This document shows, piece after piece, positions 38,669 through 49,264 of a stretch of 64,000 nt of DNA. A program made the translations under genes and the position numbers. The DNA lies in the NCBI RefSeq assembly GCF_001314605.1, contig NZ_LIHP01000010.1:186001-250000 (forward strand), written 5' to 3'. Below the pieces are notes generated by a model. The model searched no databases. It was not told the DNA's origin and was given only the letters and a program-made list of their open reading frames with translations. How positions within the stretch are numbered: position 1 is the stretch's first letter; each line of letters opens with the position of its first letter. Source of the DNA: Marinobacter sp. HL-58 (lineage in GTDB: Bacteria > Pseudomonadota > Gammaproteobacteria > Pseudomonadales > Oleiphilaceae).

Positions 38669-39838
38669 ATGCCAGATTCCGGCACCCCTGAACTGAAGAT
38701 CCGTACCGTTCAATTCATTGGTGATATCAGCCCAGACCACTGGCATCAATGCAGCGGCACTGACAGCCCGTTCCTGCGCCACGAGTTTTTACTGGCTTTG
38801 GAGCAATCCGGCTGCACAACGGCCGCCACGGGCTGGCGCCCGGCCCACCTGCTGTTCTATCTGAACGATCAGCTCGCCGGTGTTGCACCTGCGTATCTGA
38901 AGACCCACTCCATGGGCGAGTACGTTTTTGACTGGGCCTGGGCTGATGCCTACCAGCGCCATGGCATGAATTACTATCCCAAGCTGCTGATTGCCATACC
39001 GTTCACTCCCTGCCAGGGGCCGCGTCTGTTATTTTCGCCACAGCTTCGGGAGTGGATGACCCCGGAGCGGCTGCACCAGGCGCTGGCGTCTGTCACCGAA
39101 GAGCTTGGCGGCCATTCCTGGCACCTGCTGTTTCCCGACTCTGGCGACCAGCAACTGCTGGGCACCCGGGATGAACTTCACCGTATCGGTTGTCAGTTCC
39201 ACTGGTATAACCGGGGTTACACCACATTCGATGATTTCCTTGCGACATTAACCTCGCGGAAACGCAAATCCATCCGCAGGGAACGGAGACAGGTAGCCGA
39301 TCAGGGCATTACATTCCGGCATTTTTCCGGTAAGGATATGCCCGATCACATACTCCAGGCATTTTATGTGTTCTACCAGGCTACCTATCTGAAACGGGGA
39401 CAAAGGCCCTATCTGAACAGTGAATTCTTTCATGAGTTGAGAGCGCGACTGCCGGATCAGCTTCAGATCATCATGGCTGTCAAAGACGACCAGCTGATTG
39501 CCGGTGCCCTGTTTCTTGCAGGCGGTGACACCCTTTACGGTCGTTACTGGGGCTGCCTGGAGGAATTCGACCATCTGCATTTTGAAACCTGTTACTATCA
39601 GGGCATTGAGCTGGCCATCAAGCAGGCGCTTACGCGATTTGACGCCGGAGCGCAGGGGGAGCATAAACTGGTTCGGGGGTTTGAGCCGGTTATCACCCAC
39701 TCGTGGCATGGCATACTGCACCCCGGCTTTCGCGAGGCCATTGCCAGGTTTACCCGGGAAGAGGCGGAGCATGTCATGGCTTATGCAAGGGACGCCGAGA
39801 ATGCCCTGCCATACAGGACGACAGCACCGGAAAAGTAG
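38669..39838 (+). CDS. FemAB-like GNAT protein (DUF482)
   Basis: 389 residues, a DUF482/FemAB-like double acetyltransferase-fold protein. Conserved family segments are SPFLRHEFLLALEQSGC near the start, DWAWADAYQRHGMNYYPKL, and TYLKRGQRPYLNSEFF in the second half. Relatives are proposed to transfer acyl or aminoacyl groups in cell-envelope metabolism, but the substrate is not known. The ATG at 38669 follows CGGAGAG; an in-frame ATG at 38636 has no site. It is divergent from the two-component operon. Confidence 0.88.
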   Translation: MPDSGTPELKIRTVQFIGDISPDHWHQCSGTDSPFLRHEFLLALEQSGCTTAATGWRPAHLLFYLNDQLAGVAPAYLKTHSMGEYVFDWAWADAYQRHGMNYYPKLLIAIPFTPCQGPRLLFSPQLREWMTPERLHQALASVTEELGGHSWHLLFPDSGDQQLLGTRDELHRIGCQFHWYNRGYTTFDDFLATLTSRKRKSIRRERRQVADQGITFRHFSGKDMPDHILQAFYVFYQATYLKRGQRPYLNSEFFHELRARLPDQLQIIMAVKDDQLIAGALFLAGGDTLYGRYWGCLEEFDHLHFETCYYQGIELAIKQALTRFDAGAQGEHKLVRGFEPVITHSWHGILHPGFREAIARFTREEAEHVMAYARDAENALPYRTTAPEK

Positions 39839-39880
39839 CGGACTTCAGGTTCTTACAGACATTATACGGAGCGGGCAGCC

Positions 39881-40531
39881 ATGGAAGCGGACACTCTTTT
39901 TGACCTTGTGGGCAGCGACCACTTCGTTCTGCTGATCGCGGTTGCTGCGCTGGTGGTGGCAGTGATTGCCATCTTATCCGGAACCGCCAGCCGGCGGAAA
40001 CTCTCAACCCAGAACGACACCGTGAAACAACGGGTCGACAGCCTCTGGGCAGAGATGGACGAATTACGGGTTTCCCAGTTCAATAGCCCCGGAGCCTCCG
40101 CCGGCAACGACGCTACCGGCAGTGAGCGGTTCGCGGCAGAAAAAGCCGCTTACGAGGCCATCTGGCCGGTGGTCTGGTCGCTGCACGACAAGCTCGGAAT
40201 GTTTCTTCGTGCTGTTGAGGCCGATGACCAGGCCGGCGAACTCCGGCTTGAGGCCCGCAATGCAGCGCTGACAGCCCGCAGCACGCTGAACCGGGTGCGC
40301 CCCTTCTGCCACGGCGACATCGACCAGCTGATCACCCAACTGATCGATAATCACATCAAGGCGCACCTGGCCGCCTGCCATTACATGGACCTGCGCAAAG
40401 ACTCCCTGTCATCCAGCTCCAACCATGACAGGGCCGTTCAGAAAGAGAAATTCCATATGCTCTACGACGGCCAGGCCAAGGAAATGCTGGACCAGCTGGT
40501 GACCCTCATCAGGAACAGGATGCTCAAGTAG
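39881..40531 (+). CDS. Membrane-anchored coiled-coil protein, unknown
   Basis: 216 residues. One N-terminal membrane helix (about 15-34) is followed by a short coiled-coil-like stretch (TQNDTVKQRVDSLWAEMDEL) and a helical soluble domain with WPVVWSLHDKLGMFLRAVEADD and CHGDIDQLITQLIDNH. No family is recognised. It follows the FemAB-like gene by 42 bases with a GGAG site, same strand, so co-transcription is likely. It converges with pncB. Confidence 0.7.
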   Translation: MEADTLFDLVGSDHFVLLIAVAALVVAVIAILSGTASRRKLSTQNDTVKQRVDSLWAEMDELRVSQFNSPGASAGNDATGSERFAAEKAAYEAIWPVVWSLHDKLGMFLRAVEADDQAGELRLEARNAALTARSTLNRVRPFCHGDIDQLITQLIDNHIKAHLAACHYMDLRKDSLSSSSNHDRAVQKEKFHMLYDGQAKEMLDQLVTLIRNRMLK

Positions 40532-40547
40532 CCCACACCCGGCTTTA

Positions 40548-41906
40548 TCAGCCCCTGGCGACCTTAACCAGCGCCTCCCGCTGTAATGCCCGGAGAAAGT
40601 CACTGATGACAACCGGTACTTCACCGATGGGATCCAGTGAACGATATCTCGCTGGCAGCGTATCAACGGCCTTGCCGGCCGAACGGACCCGCTCGTCCAG
40701 TGGGGCAATGGCACCGTCGACTATCCGGCCGAACTTCATCACCGGTTTCAGTAACGGGCTGCCGTCAAACACTTCGTCTCTGCCCGCAACCACATCCTGC
40801 ACGATGCAACCGTCTGGCCCCAGCCGCCGGAATATCTGTTTTGGCCCGGGGAACGACTGTTTTCCCGGTGAATTTTTCATGCGGGGAAGGCTGGCGTATT
40901 CCGTCAGTTTGAAAGCGAGCTCCAGTGCTGGCTCATCCTTTGAGACGCCAATGGCTGTGCCCACGCCAAACCCGTCTATGGGCGCTCCGGAGGATACCAG
41001 TTCCGCAATCCGGTACTCATCCAGTCCACCGCTGGCCATGATACTGATGTCGGTCAGGCCGGCCTCATCCAGCATTTGCCGGCAGTCCCGTGCTTCTGCC
41101 GCAAGGTCGCCGGAATCCAGGCGGATCCCTCCGATACTCACATCCGGATTCTGCTCCAGCCAGTTGATGATTCGCTGGACCGCCGTGCGGGTGTCATAGG
41201 TATCCACCAGCAGCGTTGTACCCGGGTACAGATCGGCATACACCCTGAACGCATCCAGTTCGTTCGTACACGCCTGCACGAAACTGTGGGCCATGGTGCC
41301 ATAGACGGGCAGGTTGAAATCCATGCCCGCCAGCACATTGCTGGTACCCGTCAGCCCGGCCAGGCGATAAGCCCTTACCGCACGATGAGCGGCGTCCAGG
41401 CCATGAGTCCTGCGCATGCCGAAATCAACAACCGACCGGCCCTGTGCTGCAAACTTCAAACGAACGGCCTTGGAGGCCAGAACGGACTCCAGGTGCACGT
41501 AGTTCATCACCAGGCTTTCCAGCAACTGAACCTCGGCAATCGGCCCTTCAATTTCCAGCATGGGTTCCTGGGGGAACAGCGGCGTGCCCTCTGCAACCGC
41601 ATAAATGGAACCACTGAACCGGAAGTCCCTCAACCAGCCCAGGAATTCGGGCCTGAACCGATTCAGGGATTCCAGGCGTTCAATATGTTCGTCGGTAAAC
41701 CTGAGTGATTCAATGACGGACACCACGCTCTGTTGCCCGCAGGCAAGAATGAAGTTCCGGTTGGCCGGCAGTTCCCGGAAGAACAGGCTGAACACCGCCG
41801 TATCATCCATGCCCGAAGTCCAGTAAGCCTGGGCCATGGCCAGTTCATACAGGTCCACCATCAAGGGAAGATCGCTCTCTCTGACCAGTGGAGGTTGTGT
41901 CAGCAC
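40548..41906 (-). CDS. pncB: Nicotinate phosphoribosyltransferase
   Basis: 452 residues. It forms nicotinate mononucleotide from nicotinate, PRPP and ATP in NAD salvage. Signatures: MVDLYELAMAQAYW at the N-terminus, VDFGMRRTHGLDAAHRAVRA, and IGGIRLDSGDLAAEARDCR with the phosphate-binding region ASGGLDEYRIAEL later. The length places it in the longer PncB group. The start is GTG at 41906, supported by GAGGTG upstream. It may share a leftward transcription direction with the dodecin gene 147 bases upstream. Confidence 0.93.
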   Translation of the reverse strand: MLTQPPLVRESDLPLMVDLYELAMAQAYWTSGMDDTAVFSLFFRELPANRNFILACGQQSVVSVIESLRFTDEHIERLESLNRFRPEFLGWLRDFRFSGSIYAVAEGTPLFPQEPMLEIEGPIAEVQLLESLVMNYVHLESVLASKAVRLKFAAQGRSVVDFGMRRTHGLDAAHRAVRAYRLAGLTGTSNVLAGMDFNLPVYGTMAHSFVQACTNELDAFRVYADLYPGTTLLVDTYDTRTAVQRIINWLEQNPDVSIGGIRLDSGDLAAEARDCRQMLDEAGLTDISIMASGGLDEYRIAELVSSGAPIDGFGVGTAIGVSKDEPALELAFKLTEYASLPRMKNSPGKQSFPGPKQIFRRLGPDGCIVQDVVAGRDEVFDGSPLLKPVMKFGRIVDGAIAPLDERVRSAGKAVDTLPARYRSLDPIGEVPVVISDFLRALQREALVKVARG

Positions 41907-42053
41907 AGGTTCACCTCAATCCTGGAAACTAAAATGGTCTACCGTGTGCCAGTCTGAGTTGGCAATAATCGGCCAGTAACAAAGCATTCAACCCATTTAC
42001 CCATAGTAGAACCTCCCATAGTTCTGTTACCGGTTCATTCAGTTTGCCGGATA

Positions 42054-42269
42054 TCAGCTGCCTTCGATCCTGAAACCGATTTTAAGCACAACCTGATAGT
42101 GACCGACCTTGCCATCAACAACATGGCCCCGGGTTTCCTGCACTTCAAACCACTCGATGTTGCGGAGGTTCTTGCTGCATTCGGCAATCGCGTTTTCAAT
42201 GGCGTCTTCAATGCTTTTCCTTGAAGACCCAACCACTTCCACCTTCTTGTAAACATGATGGTCGGACAT
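42054..42269 (-). CDS. Dodecin (flavin-binding protein)
   Basis: 71 residues, full length for dodecin: VYKKVEVVGSSRKSIEDAI, then NIEWFEVQETRGHV with the tryptophan that stacks on flavin, ending VGHYQVVLKIGFRIEG. Twelve copies assemble into a hollow sphere that stores or buffers riboflavin, FMN or FAD. An overlapping open frame at 42035-42307 is a shadow. GGAGGAG precedes the ATG. Confidence 0.95.
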   Translation of the reverse strand: MSDHHVYKKVEVVGSSRKSIEDAIENAIAECSKNLRNIEWFEVQETRGHVVDGKVGHYQVVLKIGFRIEGS

Positions 42270-42457
42270 GACTCCTCCTGCGTTATAGGCCGTATATTGT
42301 CAGGCAAGTTCCTCGAATACCTGTATTTTCAGCCTATACCAGTAAACTCTGACCAGCAAACACCTGGCCATGTTCGGCGGGGGAACTTCAACGAATGACT
42401 GAACTCTGGTGCTTCTCCATCGTAAACTGTTGACCACACATCGCGCCCCGGATACCC

Positions 42458-43228
42458 ATGAAAAAGATAAAACAGTGTTTGATCGGCCTTACCCTGACAC
42501 TGGCGGTGCTGCTGGCAGGGCCACTGTTACTGGCCGCATGCGCCGGATTCCAGGATTCCGGAAGCTGGCGGACAGCAGACCGCTCCAGTGCCGGCCTGGC
42601 ACCCACCCCGGAACAGGAGCAAAAAGCGGTGGTGCAGGTCTACGGCGCCCGTGCCTACAACTGGCGCGGCTACTTTTCCCTGCACACCTGGATCAGCACC
42701 AAGGAGGCGGGGGCCGACAGCTACTATGTGCATGAGGTCACCGGGTGGCGTCACTACGTCGTCCAGTCCAGGCGCGACGACCCGGACCGGGCCTGGTACG
42801 GCGCGCCACCGCAATTGATTGCCGATATCCGCGGTGAACAGGCGGAGCAGATTATCGCGCAACTTGGGGACGTGATCGATGAGTACCCCTACCCCACTGA
42901 GTACGAAGCCTGGCCCGGGCCCAACAGCAATACCTTTGTCGCCTGGGTGATCCGCCGGATTCCCGAGATGGATGTAGCCCTGCCCAACCATGCCATTGGC
43001 AAGGACTACCTGGACAACGGCATTGTTTCTGAAGTTCCCGGCGGGGCCGGTTACCAACTGTCTCTGGGCGGTTATTTCGGCGTTCTTGCAGGGGTCCGCG
43101 AGGGGGTGGAACTCAACATACTGGGATTATCACTTGGAATTAACCCTCTGGCACTCGGCATCAAACTACCTGGAATTGGAGAGCTGGCACTGCGCAACAC
43201 AAACCCGATGTCTGATTCCACGCATTAG
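42458..43228 (+). CDS. DUF3750 exported protein
   Basis: 256 residues. The N-terminal 30 residues are a signal with a possible lipobox (LLAACAG). The body has the DUF3750 pattern: YFSLHTWISTKEAGAD, VTGWRHYVVQS, then PGPNSNTFVAWVIRRIPEM with a conserved Asn-Ser-Asn-Thr, reminiscent of a papain-like fold. The biochemical role is unknown. It is monocistronic, and the second copy of the inverted-repeat element begins 24 bases after the stop. Confidence 0.85.
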   Translation: MKKIKQCLIGLTLTLAVLLAGPLLLAACAGFQDSGSWRTADRSSAGLAPTPEQEQKAVVQVYGARAYNWRGYFSLHTWISTKEAGADSYYVHEVTGWRHYVVQSRRDDPDRAWYGAPPQLIADIRGEQAEQIIAQLGDVIDEYPYPTEYEAWPGPNSNTFVAWVIRRIPEMDVALPNHAIGKDYLDNGIVSEVPGGAGYQLSLGGYFGVLAGVREGVELNILGLSLGINPLALGIKLPGIGELALRNTNPMSDSTH

Positions 43229-43251
43229 CTTGGGGGCCCGGGCGGGCAGGC

Positions 43252-43390
43252 CCTCCCAAAAATGTGCGGTGCCATGGAGACGGTCGGAGCAGGCAAGGCC
43301 TCCCAAAAAACGCTGTAAATACGTCCATGTACGCTTGGGCTCTGCCATCCATGGCTCCGCACATTTTTGGGAGGCCTTGCCTGCTCCGAC
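43252..43390. repeat. Inverted-repeat element with conserved core, copy 2 (nested competing arms)
   Basis: Two long inverted repeats overlap. Arm 43252-43278 pairs with 43348-43374 (26 of 27 bases). Arm 43283-43309 pairs with 43364-43390 (27 of 27). The right arms share 43364-43374, so only one hairpin can form at a time. The 28-base core at 43310-43337 matches the core of copy 1 except for two bases, and is followed by the small stem GCCAT-CC-ATGGC. It fills the convergent gap between the DUF3750 gene and azlD. Confidence 0.9.
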
Positions 43391-43408
43391 CTGCTTCGGC
43401 GGTTAGCG

Positions 43409-43732
43409 CTAAAAAACGGTAAATCCTACGTAACGAACCAGACCGGCAGCTGCCATGCCCGCCGCAATAGCGGGAAGTGGCTTCTTTAGCGTCAGCATAA
43501 GGATGGCAGTTACCACCAGGGCTGCCAACGCACCGACGTCACCGCTGAACGCCATGGGTACGATGATGGCGATCAGCACCGAGCTGGCCATGGTGTTGAT
43601 AAAACTCTCGATACGAGGGTTGATGGTCACGAAGGACATCAGGAATACGCCGCCGAAGCGGGTCACCAGAGTGACAGCCGTCATCACAGCGATCAGCCCC
43701 AGAATGCCGGCGGTAGTGGTTTCGACGGTCAT
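43409..43732 (-). CDS. azlD: AzlD family branched-chain amino acid exporter subunit
   Basis: 107 residues with four hydrophobic segments, including LVTRFGGVFLMSF near the start and PLPAIAAGMAAAGLVRYVG at the end, typical of AzlD. It pairs with AzlC to export branched-chain amino acids or analogues. The start overlaps the azlC stop by four bases. Confidence 0.9.
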   Translation of the reverse strand: MTVETTTAGILGLIAVMTAVTLVTRFGGVFLMSFVTINPRIESFINTMASSVLIAIIVPMAFSGDVGALAALVVTAILMLTLKKPLPAIAAGMAAAGLVRYVGFTVF

Positions 43733-44481
43733 GACGAGCCCTCCCCTTCGGCATTGGCGTTACCGGTATTGTTATGGGGTTTCTTTTCCAGCCAGAAGAA
43801 ACCGACAGCACCGCCGGCCAGGGCGCCGACCACCACATGGGTGTGTGGAGGCAGCCATTTCCAGGCCGCCAGCGAGGAGACGGCAGCTATGGTCCAGGCG
43901 ACCAGGATGCGGGGCGACTTGTTGCCGCCCAGCGCCATGGCCAGCAGGAAACAGCCCAGCACCATATCCAGGCCCAGGGATTTGGGATCCTGTAGCAGTC
44001 CGCCAAAATAGACCCCCAGCCAGGTCCCGAAAATCCACGCCAGCCAGATTGCAAGGCCGCCACCCAGAATGACTTCCAGGTTGTGTTTGCCGCTCTGGTA
44101 TTCCTGTGCAGATACCGCCCAGTTGGCGTCGGTCAGAAACAGCAGCAGGCCATAACGGCGACCCGGGGGCATCTCCCGGAGCATGGGGTAGAGCGAAGCA
44201 CCCATCAGCAAATGCCGGGAATTAATGGCGAAGACCACCGCCATCAGCGGAATCAGGGAGACTTCGCTTCCCCACATGTCGACAGCGGCAAACTGCGAGG
44301 CACCGGCAAACACGGTGGTACTCATGAGAATGGCCTGCAGGGGTTCAAGGCCTTTTTGCACGGCGGCCAGACCGAAGGCAGCACCGAACGCCACCACGAA
44401 TAACGAGATGGGAAGCAACCGAAAAAATTCGTAGCGAACCTTGCCCGGCTGGAATCGGTAGGAGTATGTAGTAACGTTCAT
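43729..44481 (-). CDS. azlC: AzlC family branched-chain amino acid permease
   Basis: 250 residues, about seven membrane helices. STTVFAGASQFAAVDMWG and AINSRHLLMGASLYPML are conserved AzlC segments; LFLTDANWAVSAQ follows. The C-terminal tail is polar and Asn-rich. It forms a two-component exporter with AzlD. No strong ribosome site precedes the ATG at 44481. Neighbouring sirtuin gene is 94 bases upstream on the same strand. Confidence 0.9.
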   Translation of the reverse strand: MNVTTYSYRFQPGKVRYEFFRLLPISLFVVAFGAAFGLAAVQKGLEPLQAILMSTTVFAGASQFAAVDMWGSEVSLIPLMAVVFAINSRHLLMGASLYPMLREMPPGRRYGLLLFLTDANWAVSAQEYQSGKHNLEVILGGGLAIWLAWIFGTWLGVYFGGLLQDPKSLGLDMVLGCFLLAMALGGNKSPRILVAWTIAAVSSLAAWKWLPPHTHVVVGALAGGAVGFFWLEKKPHNNTGNANAEGEGSS

Positions 44482-44575
44482 CTAAGCAAGCTAATGAAAC
44501 CGGCGAGGGAAGCGTATAAGTAGATGCCGAAGCCAGAACACGCGTTGCCGGACAGTGACTGCCTTCCGGTGACCC

Positions 44576-45466
44576 TCAGAGCTGGCTGAGGGATACCGCC
44601 AGCGTTTTGCTGATGTCTGAGTTCAGTTTCAGATCCACCAGGGAGTCGGCACGGGTACGGCCCAGATTCAGTGTCGCCATGGGCTTGCCCCATTCCCGGG
44701 CATAACGGCAGAACCGGAAACCGGAGTACACCATCAGCGACGACCCGATCACCAGCAGGCCATCGCTGGCCTTGAGGGTATCCAGCGCCGAGTGCACACG
44801 GCCCTTCGGCACATAGTCCCCGAAGAACACCACATCCGGCTTGAGAATTCCGTCGCAGCATGGACAGTCGGCAATCCGGAAACCGGAGAAATCCACCTCA
44901 AGATCCGCATCACCATCCGGTGCGACACCCGCCGAAAACTGTTCGAACCCCGGATTCATATCCGCGCAGCGTTCATGGACCTCATCACGCGCGCAACGGT
45001 AACCGCAGCTCATGCAGATAACCTCATCCGCCCTGCCGTGCAGATCCGTCACCGAACGGCTACCAGCCTGCTGATGCAGCCGATCCACATTCTGGGTGAC
45101 CAACAGGCGGCTGTGATTGCGCAACTCCAGCTCGGCAATATGGTGGTGGGCGGTATTGGGCCTGGCATTCCTTATGACCGGCCAGCCAATAAGGCTGCGG
45201 CCCCAGTAACGCTGCCGGACTTCCCGGCTGGTCATGAAGTCCTGGTGCTGCACTGGCTGCTTGCGCTTCCAGGCCCCGTCACCATCCCGGTAATCAGGAA
45301 TACCGGAATCGGTACTGACACCGGCACCAGTCAGTATCATCAGGCCCGGATGCCGGTGGATAAACTCCGCCAGCATGGCTCCGGCCTCTTCCGGTTCGTG
45401 CAGCGCCAGCGGCTGATCGCCGACGGGCATGGTAACGCCTTTGGCAGGCTGTCGGATTGCAGACAT
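44576..45466 (-). CDS. SIR2-family NAD-dependent protein deacylase
   Basis: 296 residues. The NAD-binding motif GAGVSTDSGIPDYRDGDG, TQNVDRLHQQAGS and the catalytic histidine in DLHGRADEV are all present, and two Cys pairs (CMSCGYRC and CPCC) form the structural zinc site. Sirtuins remove acyl groups from lysines with NAD consumption. GSSLMVYSGFRF near the end is conserved. The start is uncertain: ATG 45466, GTG 45469 or an internal ATG at 45430. Confidence 0.92.
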   Translation of the reverse strand: MSAIRQPAKGVTMPVGDQPLALHEPEEAGAMLAEFIHRHPGLMILTGAGVSTDSGIPDYRDGDGAWKRKQPVQHQDFMTSREVRQRYWGRSLIGWPVIRNARPNTAHHHIAELELRNHSRLLVTQNVDRLHQQAGSRSVTDLHGRADEVICMSCGYRCARDEVHERCADMNPGFEQFSAGVAPDGDADLEVDFSGFRIADCPCCDGILKPDVVFFGDYVPKGRVHSALDTLKASDGLLVIGSSLMVYSGFRFCRYAREWGKPMATLNLGRTRADSLVDLKLNSDISKTLAVSLSQL

Positions 45467-45773
45467 CACACTCTCACCCGTTGATACAACGCTCTACTTT
45501 AGGGAGCGAACAGGGCCCTGCCAATAGCCGTCACCGGAAAACATGACAAAAGGCATCACCACCAATGGAAATATAGATTGAGCGCATTATCTGTGTGCAA
45601 TTAAAAATTCGTGAGGCAACTGAACAGAACCGGTAAATCGAACCCAGAAGAGGAAGTGCATCCAATTTATGCAATCGTTTGCAATAATCCTGCATATGAC
45701 CTATAAGAATAAAGCTGGCAGTGACACACCATGACGACACTCAATGAGGATTTTCAGACAGGCTTGTTGAACT
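45467..45773. other. Non-coding interval between the sirtuin and chemoreceptor genes
   Basis: About 307 bases without a convincing gene. It is clearly AT-richer than its surroundings. Apart from the promoter-like sequence at 45679-45707, I see no repeat or RNA structure. Confidence 0.6.
45679..45707 (+). promoter_or_regulatory. Candidate sigma-70 promoter of the chemoreceptor gene
   Basis: TTGCAA, a 17-base spacer and TATAAG resemble the -35 and -10 boxes (4 and 5 of 6 matches). It lies about 65 bases before the ATG at 45774, in an AT-rich stretch. Confidence 0.45.
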
Positions 45774-47858
45774 ATGGCGCAAACAACGGTTTCCCGCTCC
45801 TGCTTCCCGAACAGATACTTCTCCTGGCTTAATCTATTCAGCCCCACTCTTGTGAGTCGTCTCAGCCTGGGTTTTGGACTCGTCGGGCTGGGGGTTATCG
45901 GGATACTTCTGGCAAGCCTGTTCAGCCTGCAACGGTCCAGCCAGGGACTGGACGCTCTGGTCACTGAAGCCTTACCGGCAAAACAGGCCCTCGCGGATGC
46001 CCGCCTTACCCTCAAGGACATCAGCACCAGTGCTGCAGAGCATTACAATGCGCGAGACACACGGGCGCTCACAGACATTCGCTCAAAGGTCACTGCTGAC
46101 ATCGACACCTTCAACGACATGTCGGCAAAACTCCAGAAAAACTATCCTCTTCTCAATGAGGTGCCTGGGCTGCAGTCACAACTGGAACAGCACGCTTTGG
46201 AGGCACAGGAGCAGTTCAAGCTGGTCACCAGGAATATGAACAGCCATGAGCGGTCAATCGATGCGGAAGCACGTATCACCGAGCTTCGTGAAGAAATCAG
46301 TGCTCTCAGAGAAGAAGCGGCGCCCATTTTCGAGCGCAATCTGGGGAATATGGAGCAGGTGGATGCCATCGCCCTCGCCTATCAGCTCCAGGGACTTTTC
46401 GACACTGCCTGCCTGCTTGCAGTCAATGCCTCACTGGCTGACAGCCTGGGTGTTATAAACGACGTCCAGACAGACCTGAGAGACACCCTCGACGGTGTCG
46501 CCCGGCTGGCATTCGACATTCTTGACCAGGTCGACGCGGATCCCGCATTTGCGGACTACCACGAGGAAATGGAACCGTTATTCGATGAAGTAGAAAGCCT
46601 CACAACCTCGAATGATGGCCTGATCGCGCAGCAGAAAAACCTGTTTGCGGAAATCCGCAGTGTTCTGCCGGAGAGAGTCGAAGGCGTTCAGGCCACTCTT
46701 GCCGAGACCGGGGGCGGGTTTCAGGAACTTTCAAAACAGGTGGACGAAGCCGTTGTGGGCATCAGCGACCAGGCACTGGAACAGACCGATGTTGGCCTCA
46801 GGATTGTCGTCGTTGTCACCGGCCTCATACTGCTACTCTGCCTCATTGTCTCCTGGCTCGTTGTACGCAGCGTGCGGCGCCCCATCCATCGACTCAATCA
46901 ATACATGAAGCAGGTCGGCAGTGGCGACTTCAGCGGTGAGGTGGGCCATTATGCCCGGGACGAAATTGGCGAAATTGCCAGATCAACCGAGCAACTGGTT
47001 CACAACATCAAAGCCATGATCGCGCGGATTGCCGAACTGAACCGCGATATCAATACGATTTCCAGGGATTCCGCAGAAGCCACAAAATCCGTCCGCAGCC
47101 GCCTGAATGATCAGAGCCAGGAGCTGATGTCAGTGGCAACGGCCGCCACCCAGATGACCGCCAATGTCAAAGAGGTTGCACAGAACACCCGCGAAGCCGA
47201 TGACGAAGTAAAACACAGCGAAACCCAGGCTCACGACATCGAAACCGCCGTCAATACGGCCGTAAGCGCTAACAACGCACTGCGCGAAGCCATGCAGTCC
47301 GCCAGCCAGGTGATTGAAACCCTGGACCGGGAAGTGGTCGGCATTGAACAGATTCTCGATGTCATCCGCGGCATTGCCGAGCAGACCAATCTGCTGGCCC
47401 TGAACGCCGCCATAGAGGCGGCGAGAGCCGGCGAGCAGGGAAGAGGATTTGCTGTGGTTGCTGATGAAGTCCGGACTCTGGCGAGCCGGACGCAATCAAG
47501 CACCGAAGAAATTCGCCAGAAAGTGGACTCCGTTATGGCAGGATCCCGCAATGCCGTCGATTCCATTTCCTCCAGCGTAGAGAACGCCGGAGACATTTCC
47601 GATCGCGTCGATCACATCCACCAGGCTTTCCAGGAATACCTGAACCGCATCACCAGGATCAGCGAGCTCAACACCCAGGTTTCGGCATCCACGGAAGAAC
47701 AGAAGGAAGTTGCTGAACAGATTACCGGGCGCACCCACGCCACCAGCGATAGCGTCGCCGATGTCGCTGCTGATTTCGAATTAACGGCCAGGAGAGCGGC
47801 TGAACTTGACGAAATTGCCCACCAACTGGACGAAGAGATCAAGAGATTCAAGCTGTAA
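45774..47858 (+). CDS. Methyl-accepting chemotaxis protein
   Basis: 694 residues. A membrane helix at about 31-53 and another at about 342-366 flank a large all-helical periplasmic sensor of about 290 residues. HAMP follows ([18 protein letters not shown]), then the signalling domain with the hairpin tip [15 protein letters not shown] and [18 protein letters not shown]. The helical sensor resembles HBM/4-helix-type ligand domains; its ligand is unknown. Classic topology, unlike the receptor at 7979-9619. No strong ribosome site is visible before the ATG. Monocistronic. Confidence 0.93.
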   Translation: MAQTTVSRSCFPNRYFSWLNLFSPTLVSRLSLGFGLVGLGVIGILLASLFSLQRSSQGLDALVTEALPAKQALADARLTLKDISTSAAEHYNARDTRALTDIRSKVTADIDTFNDMSAKLQKNYPLLNEVPGLQSQLEQHALEAQEQFKLVTRNMNSHERSIDAEARITELREEISALREEAAPIFERNLGNMEQVDAIALAYQLQGLFDTACLLAVNASLADSLGVINDVQTDLRDTLDGVARLAFDILDQVDADPAFADYHEEMEPLFDEVESLTTSNDGLIAQQKNLFAEIRSVLPERVEGVQATLAETGGGFQELSKQVDEAVVGISDQALEQTDVGLRIVVVVTGLILLLCLIVSWLVVRSVRRPIHRLNQYMKQVGSGDFSGEVGHYARDEIGEIARSTEQLVHNIKAMIARIAELNRDINTISRDSAEATKSVRSRLNDQSQELMSVATAATQMTANVKEVAQNTREADDEVKHSETQAHDIETAVNTAVSANNALREAMQSASQVIETLDREVVGIEQILDVIRGIAEQTNLLALNAAIEAARAGEQGRGFAVVADEVRTLASRTQSSTEEIRQKVDSVMAGSRNAVDSISSSVENAGDISDRVDHIHQAFQEYLNRITRISELNTQVSASTEEQKEVAEQITGRTHATSDSVADVAADFELTARRAAELDEIAHQLDEEIKRFKL

Positions 47859-47883
47859 GAGTGCCTGAAGGCCCTGTTGCGCT

Positions 47884-48423
47884 CTAACGCAACCTGGAAA
47901 GCCGCTGGCGCATCTCATCAGCGCCCAACTCTTCCATCAAGGCAATGTTGCGCCGGGGAATAGCCTCCGGGTCTGGGTGAGAGTCCACCGCCCTGGCAAC
48001 GCTGTCTTCCCGCAGCAGGTGAAGCATGGGAAAGGGTGACCGGTTGGTGTAGTTTTCCGCATCGCCGTCGCCGGTACCCGCGAAGCGGTAGTCCGGGTGG
48101 AAGCTGGCAACCTGATAGACACCGTCAAGCTCAAGCAGTTCAAGCAGGCCATCGGCTGCAGCCAGGAACTCGTTGTAGTCGTCAAACTCCGACAGGACTC
48201 CGGGATGAACCAGCAGTGTGGTTTCAACCTCCGGGTGCTCATCCAGAAACAGGAATTCGGCCTGCAAATCCCCCAGAAGCTCTTCTTCAGACTCCGCCGG
48301 GGAGACCACAAACCGGACCCGGTTATTGACCAGTTCCTTGCGGGCAAAGGGACACAGGTTCAGGCCAATCACCACCTCTTCCAGCCATTGCTGGGTGGCC
48401 TGTTCGATTGTTGACGTTTCCAA
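47884..48423 (-). CDS. DUF1415 family protein
   Basis: 179 residues with the DUF1415 opening QWLEEVVIGLNLCPFARKEL, which contains a conserved cysteine, and later PFPMLHLLREDSVARAVD with SHPDPEAIPRRNIALMEELG. Function unknown. The start appears to be TTG at 48423, five bases after AGGAG. It converges with the chemoreceptor gene. Confidence 0.88.
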   Translation of the reverse strand: METSTIEQATQQWLEEVVIGLNLCPFARKELVNNRVRFVVSPAESEEELLGDLQAEFLFLDEHPEVETTLLVHPGVLSEFDDYNEFLAAADGLLELLELDGVYQVASFHPDYRFAGTGDGDAENYTNRSPFPMLHLLREDSVARAVDSHPDPEAIPRRNIALMEELGADEMRQRLSRLR

Positions 48424-48508
48424 ACTAACTCCTTCAATCTAACTGAAACATGGCCCACAGGACCAGCAAAGCCATGGTATGTTAAGCAAGCTTACAATAA
48501 TTCCGTGA

Positions 48509-49184
<676 letters not shown>

Positions 49185-49211
49185 GTGTAGCGCACAAATC
49201 AGTAAGGAGGC

Positions 49212-49234
49212 AGGCCGAGGCAAGATGGCCTTTT
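49212..49234 (+). terminator. Weak hairpin terminator after the dehalogenase remnant
   Basis: AGGCC pairs with GGCCT around a 10-base loop and runs into TTTT. The stem is only 5 bp. Confidence 0.4.
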
Positions 49235-49264
49235 AAACAAGAGCGAACATTCGAGTCAGCCCTT

